Below, piece by piece: positions 7,903-14,415 of a stretch of 23,584 bases of DNA (the stretch's first letter is position 1; each line of letters starts with the position of its first letter). The translations under genes were made by a program, and so were the position numbers. The notes beneath the pieces are model-generated. The model saw only the letters and a program-made list of their open reading frames with translations. It was not told where the DNA came from and made no database searches. The stretch comes from an uncultured Agathobacter sp. (GTDB lineage Bacteria; Bacillota; Clostridia; Lachnospirales; Lachnospiraceae): the NCBI GenBank assembly GCA_910587655.1, contig CAJUND010000041.1, positions 1 through 23,584 of the forward strand, given 5' to 3'.

Positions 7903-7990
7903 CCAGTTGTGCATACTATCTGTAAACATCATGATGCGGGACCTGCAGATGATGTGTTTATGATAATATTTTGAAATAAGGTGGAAAAGT

Positions 7991-8185
7991 ATGCAGAAAA
8001 AAAGAAAAGATACGATTGGAATACGCAGATACAGAATGATGCTTCTGGTGCTTCTGCTGGCGGTAATTCTGATGTTTGCCTGCTATATCTTTGTTGCCGG
8101 ACAGAAAAGCAGAAGGGTAAAAGATGCCACCCTGGTAAAAAAAGTAACCGGCAAAAAGGAGGTAGTGCGTGAAAGAAAAGCATGA
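7991..8185 (+). CDS. Small single-pass membrane protein upstream of spoVAA
   Basis: This is a 64-residue protein with a basic N-terminus (MQKKRKDTIGIRRYR), one strongly hydrophobic helix (about residues 16-37, MMLLVLLLAVILMFACYIFVAG) and a basic tail. The start at ATG 7991 follows AAGGTGG with a 6-nt gap. It overlaps spoVAA by 17 nt, and the spoVAA ribosome site lies inside its last codons, so the three genes 7991-9255 form a tight operon. The inside-positive rule would place the N-terminus in the cytoplasm, but both ends are basic. No family recognised. It may be a sporulation membrane accessory on context alone. No convincing sigma-A or sigma-G promoter could be made out in the 88 nt between the preceding terminator and the gene. 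Confidence 0.75.
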   Translation: MQKKRKDTIGIRRYRMMLLVLLLAVILMFACYIFVAGQKSRRVKDATLVKKVTGKKEVVRERKA

Positions 8186-8816
8186 AACCGTATATGTAAA
8201 GGCTGACAGAAACAGCGTCTGTACGAATCCCCAGATTAAGATTATGGACGTCATGTCAGTCCAGTGTGCAGATCCTGCCATTTGTGCCGGGATTAAAAAT
8301 AAGACCCTCTACACCTTTAAAAAAGAAAATACTTCCAAGAAAAAACGGATAGAAGTATTTTCTATTCTGAATGTCATTGATTTAATTCTGGCTGACTATC
8401 CGGATGTGGAAGTGGTCAGCTACGGGGAACAGGATTTTGTCGTGGAATATGTCCAGATGCCGCTTTCGCCGAAATGGGTGGAGATATGCAAGGTGGTACT
8501 GCTTTGCGTAGTCATCTTTTTTGGTTCGGCATTTACCATTATGGCATTTAACAATGACGTGTCTGTCGGGGAGGTTTTTGACCGCTTTTACAGGCAGATT
8601 ATGGGGGTGGATAAGCCCAATGTGACGGAGATTGAAATTTTCTACTGTCTGGGACTTGCGGTAGGAATTTTAGTATTTTTCAATCACGTGGGTAAAAAGA
8701 AAATCACCTCCGACCCTACGCCGATACAGGTGGAAATGCGTAAGTACGAACAGGACGTGGATACCACCTTTATCGAGAACGCCGGACGGAGGGGACATGA
8801 GCATGATGTGGACTAG
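8169..8816 (+). CDS. spoVAA: Stage V sporulation protein AA
   Basis: This is a 215-residue protein. An N-terminal soluble domain (residues 1-100, beginning ETVYVKADRNS) is followed by two membrane helices (about 105-126 and 155-174) and a charged tail. The N-terminal pattern and the two-helix layout match SpoVAA, part of the SpoVA machinery that moves dipicolinic acid and Ca2+ across the inner spore membrane in sporulation and germination. GTG 8169 is the start; it lies 6 nt after a full AAGGAGG. It is followed by SpoVAB, as in Bacillus, but the usual spoVAC, AD and AE genes are absent; the next gene is unrelated. Expression in the forespore is expected from the family, but no sigma-G promoter was recognised. 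Confidence 0.82.
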   Translation: MKEKHETVYVKADRNSVCTNPQIKIMDVMSVQCADPAICAGIKNKTLYTFKKENTSKKKRIEVFSILNVIDLILADYPDVEVVSYGEQDFVVEYVQMPLSPKWVEICKVVLLCVVIFFGSAFTIMAFNNDVSVGEVFDRFYRQIMGVDKPNVTEIEIFYCLGLAVGILVFFNHVGKKKITSDPTPIQVEMRKYEQDVDTTFIENAGRRGHEHDVD

Positions 8817-9255
8817 TCATATTTTAATGTCGCTGCTTACGTTCGCCTGCGGAGTGGCGGTTTCAGCAGGAACATTTGCATTTATTCTGGTCATCGGCGT
8901 TGTGCCGCGGATGATAAAAAAGATGAATCTGGCGGACCGCGTGATATCCATTGAAAATGCCATTGTCCTGGGCGTGCTGACGGGGGCTGTGTTTTCTGTC
9001 ATCGAGTGGGAGGCGCGTTTTCCTGTTGCATGGATTGCGCACCTGGTGCTTGCTGCATACGGAATGGTTGCAGGAATATTTGTCGGCTGTATTGCCGTTG
9101 CACTGGCGGAAATTTTAAATACGTTTCCGATTATGTTCCGGAGGATGTACATCAACCGCGGATTAAGCTACATCATGGTTGCCATGGCGCTTGGAAAAAT
9201 GATTGGCTCGTTTTATTATTTTTTCTGCGGGTACGGGCTTCCGGAATACTGGTAA
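8803..9255 (+). CDS. spoVAB: Stage V sporulation protein AB
   Basis: This protein of about 150 residues is almost entirely membrane embedded, with four or five hydrophobic segments (roughly 8-33, 52-68, 76-104 and 121-141). The spacing, the GVAVSAGTFAFILVIGVVPR opening and the conserved polar turns match SpoVAB, a membrane component of the SpoVA dipicolinate channel. ATG 8803 is preferred because GGAGG (8788-8792) is 10 nt upstream; ATG 8797 has only a 4-nt gap and is the alternative. It overlaps the end of spoVAA by 14 nt, which indicates coupled translation. Weak homology is normal for this family, so the call rests on topology plus the spoVAA neighbour. Confidence 0.8.
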   Translation: MMWTSHILMSLLTFACGVAVSAGTFAFILVIGVVPRMIKKMNLADRVISIENAIVLGVLTGAVFSVIEWEARFPVAWIAHLVLAAYGMVAGIFVGCIAVALAEILNTFPIMFRRMYINRGLSYIMVAMALGKMIGSFYYFFCGYGLPEYW

Positions 9256-9270
9256 ATATATGGAAAAAGC

Positions 9271-9299
9271 TTTACAGGGAAAGGCTCGTCTGATATAAT
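9271..9299 (+). promoter_or_regulatory. Sigma-A promoter, extended -10, upstream of the 61-residue gene
   Basis: TTTACA (9271-9276) and TATAAT (9294-9299) are separated by exactly 17 bp, with an added TG at 9291-9292. This is one of the best promoters in the window. It starts 16 nt after the spoVAB stop, which separates the vegetative downstream genes from the sporulation pair. Confidence 0.8.
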
Positions 9300-9343
9300 G
9301 ATTTTATAAGTAAAACAGTGTATGGAAGCGGGAGGGACGCATT

Positions 9344-9529
9344 ATGCCGACGAATGAAAAAGAATATAATGGTTATCTGTTCGACCAGCTTTCGATACTG
9401 GAAGATATTGAAGAAGTTGCAGAAAAGGAAAATGCACAGGAAACACTGAAACTGATTAAAAAGAAACGCAGACAGATTGAGCGCAAGCTTTATCAGACTC
9501 CGCCCCTTGCCGGAGATACAAATGAATAA
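9344..9529 (+). CDS. Small charged helical protein, unknown function
   Basis: This is a 61-residue protein, highly charged and predicted to be almost wholly helical (FDQLSILEDIEEV, then EKENAQETLKLIKKKRRQIERKLYQ), probably a helical hairpin or short coiled coil. It is soluble, with no signal peptide. The start ATG 9344 has GGGAGGG 7-8 nt upstream. It has its own strong promoter (9271-9299) and terminator (9540-9578), so it is a well-expressed one-gene unit or the lead gene of the MoxR operon when the terminator is read through. No family recognised. Confidence 0.75.
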   Translation: MPTNEKEYNGYLFDQLSILEDIEEVAEKENAQETLKLIKKKRRQIERKLYQTPPLAGDTNE

Positions 9530-9539
9530 AAAACAAAAC

Positions 9540-9578
9540 CAGATGTAAGGTCTTATGGATTTTACATCTGTTTTATTT
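9540..9578 (+). terminator. Terminator or attenuator between the small gene and the MoxR operon
   Basis: CAGATGTAA (9540-9548) pairs with TTACATCTG (9562-9570) around a 13-nt loop; TTTTATTT follows and adjacent A and T runs extend the stem. The AT-rich stem makes it a modest terminator. No separate promoter was found between it and the MoxR gene 22 nt further on, so partial readthrough may feed the operon. Confidence 0.72.
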
Positions 9579-9600
9579 ACGATACCGAAAGGAGATTTTT

Positions 9601-10521
9601 ATGTCAGACAACCAGGTACTTTCCGAAGTGGCAAAAGTCATAAAAGGAAAAAACGATATCATAGAAAAAATATTTGCCACCATTCTGGCAGGAGGGCATA
9701 TCCTGCTGGAAGATATACCGGGTGTGGGAAAGACGACAGCCGCCATGGCGTTTGCCAAAACCCTGTCCATGGAATACAACCGTGTGCAGTTTACGCCGGA
9801 CGTCCTGCCGGGGGATATTGTCGGATTTTCCATGTACAATGCAAAGACCGGGGATTTTGAGTACCGCAGGGGGGCTGCATTCTGTAACCTTTTTCTTGCC
9901 GATGAAATTAACAGGACATCCCCCAAAACACAGTCCGCCCTTCTTGAGGTCATGGAGGAAAAGCATGTAACCGTGGATTCTGTGACAAGGGAACTGCCGG
10001 TGCCTTTTACCGTGATTGCCACGCAGAACCCGATTGGTTCCTCCGGTACCCAGATGCTGCCGGAGTCGCAGCTTGACCGGTTTATGGTCCGGCTGTCCAT
10101 GGGATATCCGTCCCATGATGCGGCTGTTGAGATATTAAAGGGACAGGAATTTGTTCCGTTAAACAGCGTCAGGCAGGTGATGACAAGGGAGGAGCTTGTT
10201 GCCATGCAGAATAAGGCAAATTCCCTGCCGGTGCATGATTCCATTTTTGATTATATCGTATCCCTTGTGGAGGCAACCAGAACCAGCGAGTATTTTTCCC
10301 TGGGGGCAAGTCCCCGCGGCGCCAATGCGCTTCTTCGGATGGCGCGGGCATCTGCTGTGTTAAAGGGGGCTGATTATGTTGTGCCGGAGGATGTGACGTA
10401 TGTATTTTATGATGTACTGGGACACCGCGTCAAGCTGTCCACAAAGGCAAGGGCAAACAACATGAGTATTGAAACTGCTCTGGCGGAAGTGAAAAAAAGT
10501 GTCCGGCTGCCCCGGACATAA
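9601..10521 (+). CDS. MoxR-family AAA+ ATPase
   Basis: This 306-residue cytoplasmic ATPase acts as a chaperone or assembly factor. Walker A is GVGKTT (residues 41-46), Walker B is LFLADEIN (D101, E102), sensor 1 is IATQNP and the arginine-finger region is ESQLDRFMVR; the C-terminal lid contains SLGASPRGANALLRMARA, typical of MoxR proteins. MoxR ATPases are regularly encoded beside DUF58 proteins, which may be their clients, and membrane transglutaminases, and this is exactly what follows. The start ATG 9601 has AAAGGAG 6 nt upstream. The DUF58 gene starts 9 nt after the stop, so they share one transcript. The exact process served is not known for most members of this family. Confidence 0.95.
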   Translation: MSDNQVLSEVAKVIKGKNDIIEKIFATILAGGHILLEDIPGVGKTTAAMAFAKTLSMEYNRVQFTPDVLPGDIVGFSMYNAKTGDFEYRRGAAFCNLFLADEINRTSPKTQSALLEVMEEKHVTVDSVTRELPVPFTVIATQNPIGSSGTQMLPESQLDRFMVRLSMGYPSHDAAVEILKGQEFVPLNSVRQVMTREELVAMQNKANSLPVHDSIFDYIVSLVEATRTSEYFSLGASPRGANALLRMARASAVLKGADYVVPEDVTYVFYDVLGHRVKLSTKARANNMSIETALAEVKKSVRLPRT

Positions 10522-10530
10522 GGGGGCGTT

Positions 10531-11589
10531 ATGAAACAGGTATTTAGTATTCTGCGGTATGCCGTTTTTTATCTGCTGAATCTGTTTATGCTTCTTTTTC
10601 TGCATTCCTATTTTAATTTTCTGCTGCTGATTGTACTGACGGTTCTGCCGTTTTTATCGGTCGGCTGCGCGTTTGCTGCGCTGTATTTTATTTCGGCGTC
10701 ATTTGAAGGGACAAAGGAGCGCCTGGCATTTGGAGAGCCGTTTCTTCTTAAAATCGTGGTAAGAAACAACAGTGTGGTTCCGCTTCTCAATGTATGGTTA
10801 AACCTTGCAGTGGAAAATGCTTTTTTTGGAATCAGGGGAACACATACATTAAACATACCGGCGTTTGTGAAGCAGAATAATCCGGTAAAGTATGAACTGC
10901 TCAGCGAGTATCTCGGCGTGGTTTCCGTTGATGCAACAGAAATTACCGTGATGGACTGGCTGGGATTTGTACGGCTGCACAAAAAAATTTCATTACATAA
11001 AGAATATGTAATTGTGCCCGAAGAGCATATTTCTATGGAACCGGACGATACCGCAGTGGCTTATGGAATGACGGAGGCAGAGGAAAATCCAAAAGAAGGA
11101 TACGATTTTTCGGAGGTAACGGATGTACGGGAATACCAGCCGGGAGACCGGCTGCAGAACATCCACTGGAAGCTTTCGGCAAAAAAGGATGAAATCATGG
11201 TAAAAGAACGGGAAAGCCTTTCCTCCAGCCGGATGATGGTACTGGTGGAGCTGGAGTCCGCCGGAGCCGTTTTAAATGATATTCTGATGGCGGCATACGG
11301 GATTGCCCATGATTTTCTGGAAGGACATACGTCCTTTACACTCAGCTACTGGAGCATAAAGGAACAGGAACTGAAAACCAGTACGGTTTCCAGCCATTAT
11401 GAGCTGTGCGACTGGATGGAGCAGGTGTATTATGAACAGCCGTACAAAGAGGACGGGCTTGGCAGACAGATGATGCAGCAGCTGTTTCCCCAGATGCGTT
11501 TTCTGGCGGTAGGAAAAGCCGGGAGCATGCAGGGACAGACTGTATTTTCATATAAGCAGAGCGTTGAGGGAAGGATATGCGGGGATTAG
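10531..11589 (+). CDS. DUF58 domain membrane protein
   Basis: This 352-residue protein has two N-terminal membrane helices (about 9-28 and 30-53), then an extracytoplasmic or cytoplasmic beta-rich region, then the DUF58 core with its signature VREYQPGDRLQNIHWKLSAK (E201 to about K218). DUF58 proteins resemble von Willebrand factor A domains, and operons of this kind are often linked to envelope or stress functions. The expected C-terminal segment that would include a full metal-ion-dependent adhesion site was not identified. The gene overlaps the transglutaminase gene by 13 nt, so the two are translationally coupled. The family is clear and the role is not. Confidence 0.92.
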   Translation: MKQVFSILRYAVFYLLNLFMLLFLHSYFNFLLLIVLTVLPFLSVGCAFAALYFISASFEGTKERLAFGEPFLLKIVVRNNSVVPLLNVWLNLAVENAFFGIRGTHTLNIPAFVKQNNPVKYELLSEYLGVVSVDATEITVMDWLGFVRLHKKISLHKEYVIVPEEHISMEPDDTAVAYGMTEAEENPKEGYDFSEVTDVREYQPGDRLQNIHWKLSAKKDEIMVKERESLSSSRMMVLVELESAGAVLNDILMAAYGIAHDFLEGHTSFTLSYWSIKEQELKTSTVSSHYELCDWMEQVYYEQPYKEDGLGRQMMQQLFPQMRFLAVGKAGSMQGQTVFSYKQSVEGRICGD

Positions 11590-13892
11590 GAAAAAAACAA
11601 AAGAATGAAGGGGAAAAGGTATATCTTTGTGAGGGACTGTCACTGGCGGCTCCGGTATCCATGCCAAAACTGAACAAATCGCTGGAAGTACTCACCAGGG
11701 GCGCCATAGAGGTGCTGATTGTTTTTGGTGCGGTCGGCGGTTTTATGTCCAGCATTCATATGGATTACCGGATGCCGTTTATTCTGCTGTCGTATATTCT
11801 GATGGCGGCATATTTCAGCAACCTGTTCCGTACCCGGAAAATCTGGCTGCGGGATATCGGGTATGTGGCTTACCTTGCTGTTTTTTTTGTATTTGTTGCA
11901 GCAATGCACCGGCATATTAACAGCGGGTTTTATGCACTGGTAAACGAGCTGATGAATATAATAAGTTCATACTACGGCGTCAGCGACATCCGGGTATTTC
12001 AGGAGATTATCAGTGAACGGACAGTGACGGTTCCGGTTGCAGCATTATTTATTGGAAATGTGGCAATCGTTATTTTAAATATTTTTCTGTCCTATTTTAT
12101 GAGTGAGGCTGTGGCAGTTCTGATCTGTCTGCCTGTTTTTGTGGTTCCGCTTTTTTTCCGCCAGGAGCCGGGCATTATTTATGTTGTCTGCATGGCTGCG
12201 GGGCTCGCCGGGGTATTTGCGCTGAAAGGAAACAGACATTACCGGATTCCCAGGCACAGGGAGCAGTTTTTTATAAAACAAACGGACAAAAAGAAAGAAA
12301 TCAGCTATGGAAGGTCCGGGAAATCGGCAGCGGAAATGACGCTTAGTTTTTTCCTGGTTTCCCTGCTTACTGTGTATGCAGTCAATGTGTTTTACCCCAG
12401 GTCGGATTATTCCTACGGCACGAGGACAAGTTCGCTTAAGGCGCAGGTGGAACGCCCGCTTGGAAATGTGCTTTTGTATGGTCTTTCCGCGCTTAGGAAT
12501 ATTCCGAATACAGGCGGTATGGCGGGAGGAAAGCTCGGAGGCGTATCCTCTGTTTTAAATGACAATAAGACGGACCTTGCAGTGACATTTGTCCCGCGTT
12601 CCACGGAACGGATTTACCTGCGTGCATTTGTCGGTGATATTTATGCAAGGGACCACTGGGAAAAGGATGCGGACGGGCTTTTGCCGAATACAGCCGAGCA
12701 GGCAGTGACTGTGCGCATGGATGTGAAAAATGTGGACGCCAGCAGACAGTATCTTTACCTTCCGCCGAATATGGTTCTGGGCGAGGAGGAACTGGAGAAT
12801 TACAGGGAGGAGAATGGAATAAAAAAGGGCGATACCGGTATTTACCAGTATGCCCCGGACGGCTGGGCCACGGAAAAACCGGATAAGGAATCCTATCTCC
12901 AGATACCGGAGGAAAATAAAAAGGTGGTCGGCAGTTTCTGCAAAGAGGCGGGGCTTTACGGCACGGATACCGAAATTGTTGAGAGACTGGAAGCATATTT
13001 TGAGGAAGAATATTCTTACACCCTGCATCCGGGTGCAACACCGCTGGGAAGCGATTATGTCAACCATTTTCTGGAAAAGACAAAAAAAGGTCTCTGCGCC
13101 CATTTTGCTTCTTCCACAGTATTAATTCTGCGGCAGATGGGGATTCCGGCGCGTTATGTGGAAGGCTATGTGATAGATTACGCAAATGTGCTGGAAAGCG
13201 CCGTTGCGGCGGATGCTCAGGTTTTAGATTATGATGCGGAAGGTATGCAGAATGCGGGTGTGGTTTCCGTGGAGGTGCCTGATGGAAATGCCCATGGATG
13301 GGTGGAGGCATATCTGGACGGCAGATGGCAGATTGTGGATATCACGCCGCCGTCAGGGGATGAAGATGTGGATGCCAATGATTTCTGGGCGATGGCAGGA
13401 CTTAGTCTGTTTGACATGGGCTCGCCTGACGGCGGGGAGGCAACGGGAGCCTTGAGCGACCAGGGACTTTCCCTGGCACTGGATACCGGGCTTGGAGTCC
13501 TGGGAATTTTTGCCGGAGCGGCAGGGATTGCGGTTTCCCTTTTTACAGGACGTTTTCTTTACCGTAAAGGAAAGCGGACGGCGGGCTGGCATGGGAAGGA
13601 CGAGAGTGAAAACGTGATTGCGTATTATGCCTACCTGTGTAATGTCATGCGGCTGACAGACCAGGACTTTCCGGCGGCTGACAGCCATTACAGACAGCTG
13701 AAGGTAATGGCTCCGTCCATGGAAGATCACGAGCTTAGGCGGTATGCAGAAACGCTGGAAAGAATTTCCTACAGTTCCGCTGGCGGTAAAGAGGCACTTT
13801 TTGGATTACGGGACATATTAAAAGGGATTCTGAAACAGAATAAGAAGGCACTGGACTGGAAAAAGCGGTTTATGGTTTTCTGGAAGCTGTAA
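11577..13892 (+). CDS. Membrane-anchored transglutaminase-like protein
   Basis: This is a 771-residue protein. The N-terminal half has about seven membrane helices (roughly 42-60, 66-82, 92-110, 154-174, 178-194, 199-216 and 252-272). An extracytoplasmic region follows, with a transglutaminase-core (papain-like) domain that has a complete catalytic triad: C507 in KKGLCAHFASS, H573 in NAHGWVEAYL and D588 in QIVDITPP. A further helix lies near 637-657, with a cytoplasmic C-terminal tail of about 110 residues resembling the DUF4129 tail seen in such proteins. The domain may crosslink or cleave amide bonds in envelope proteins; members of this membrane family (TgpA-like) are poorly characterised. 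ATG 11577 lies inside the DUF58 gene with a purine-rich GGAAGG just upstream. Confidence 0.93.
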   Translation: MRGLGKKQKNEGEKVYLCEGLSLAAPVSMPKLNKSLEVLTRGAIEVLIVFGAVGGFMSSIHMDYRMPFILLSYILMAAYFSNLFRTRKIWLRDIGYVAYLAVFFVFVAAMHRHINSGFYALVNELMNIISSYYGVSDIRVFQEIISERTVTVPVAALFIGNVAIVILNIFLSYFMSEAVAVLICLPVFVVPLFFRQEPGIIYVVCMAAGLAGVFALKGNRHYRIPRHREQFFIKQTDKKKEISYGRSGKSAAEMTLSFFLVSLLTVYAVNVFYPRSDYSYGTRTSSLKAQVERPLGNVLLYGLSALRNIPNTGGMAGGKLGGVSSVLNDNKTDLAVTFVPRSTERIYLRAFVGDIYARDHWEKDADGLLPNTAEQAVTVRMDVKNVDASRQYLYLPPNMVLGEEELENYREENGIKKGDTGIYQYAPDGWATEKPDKESYLQIPEENKKVVGSFCKEAGLYGTDTEIVERLEAYFEEEYSYTLHPGATPLGSDYVNHFLEKTKKGLCAHFASSTVLILRQMGIPARYVEGYVIDYANVLESAVAADAQVLDYDAEGMQNAGVVSVEVPDGNAHGWVEAYLDGRWQIVDITPPSGDEDVDANDFWAMAGLSLFDMGSPDGGEATGALSDQGLSLALDTGLGVLGIFAGAAGIAVSLFTGRFLYRKGKRTAGWHGKDESENVIAYYAYLCNVMRLTDQDFPAADSHYRQLKVMAPSMEDHELRRYAETLERISYSSAGGKEALFGLRDILKGILKQNKKALDWKKRFMVFWKL

Positions 13893-13914
13893 CAGTCCGG
13901 AGGGGAGGAAACGG

Positions 13915-14229
13915 ATGGTACCATCGATTGCAAGACAGAGTGTAATTATTAAGTGCAGCATGAAAAAATCTGTTCTTTTGGGAAACTACGAATTTTATTA
14001 TGCGGCAGGTCTGTTTAAAAAACTTTTCGGGGCAGAGCTTCAGGCAGACATGCCGCCGCAGGAAATACTGGAACAGATTTTAAAGCAGGCGGACATTTCC
14101 CCGAAGGATGACAGGGAGGAATACCTGGTTTCCCTGTTAAAAAACTATGAACCGGAGGAGGAACTGGACGAAGAAATGCAAATGCTGTTTGCGTGGGGAG
14201 AGAAGGAAGATAAGATTTGGATGGTGTGA
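13915..14229 (+). CDS. Small protein ending the MoxR operon, unknown function
   Basis: This is a 104-residue soluble acidic protein. ATG 13915 follows GGAGGGGAGG at a good distance, so it is preferred over ATG 13960 (MKKSVLLG), although the first 15 residues have little character. The middle (ILEQILKQADI, then DDREEYLVSLLKNYEPEEELDEEMQML) is helical and rich in Glu and Asp. It begins 22 nt after the transglutaminase stop, with no terminator between them, so it is the last gene of that operon. No family recognised, and an accessory role with the MoxR/DUF58/transglutaminase system is only a guess from position. A long hairpin covers its stop codon. Confidence 0.7.
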   Translation: MVPSIARQSVIIKCSMKKSVLLGNYEFYYAAGLFKKLFGAELQADMPPQEILEQILKQADISPKDDREEYLVSLLKNYEPEEELDEEMQMLFAWGEKEDKIWMV

Positions 14230-14282
14230 TGCCCTGCGTGTGCGGCGCTGTCTGTTGGGATATTACAAGGCAGGGCATTACA
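14225..14282 (+). other. Inverted repeat over the stop codon of the operon's last gene
   Basis: TGTGATGCCCTGC (14225-14237) pairs with GCAGGGCATTACA (14270-14282), 13 bp with one G-U pair, around a 32-nt loop. There is no T run after it, so it is not a standard terminator. It could protect the 3' end of the operon transcript or mark the start of the glgP leader. The rest of 14283-14415 shows only a weak TATACT (14343-14348) with no good -35. Confidence 0.5.
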
Positions 14283-14415
14283 ATTGATAGTATTGTACCA
14301 GTTTCTGCAGGAATATGACAAGATTATTTCCAGAAAAATGCATATACTGTTTTTATCAGATATGAACCGGTGGTGACCGGAAAATAATCATGAACGAAAG
14401 TGGGAGGGTAAACAC

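Noticed and set aside
7903..7990. Sigma-G promoter for the spoVA genes
   Set aside because: I looked for a GHATR and CATNNTA pair at 17-18 bp and found none that fits.
9573..10244. Minus-strand open frame of 223 codons opposite the MoxR gene
   Set aside because: Shadow of a gene with clear Walker motifs on the other strand.
12493..13103. Two overlapping minus-strand frames opposite the transglutaminase gene
   Set aside because: Pro/Arg-rich shadows of the coding strand, with no supporting signals.
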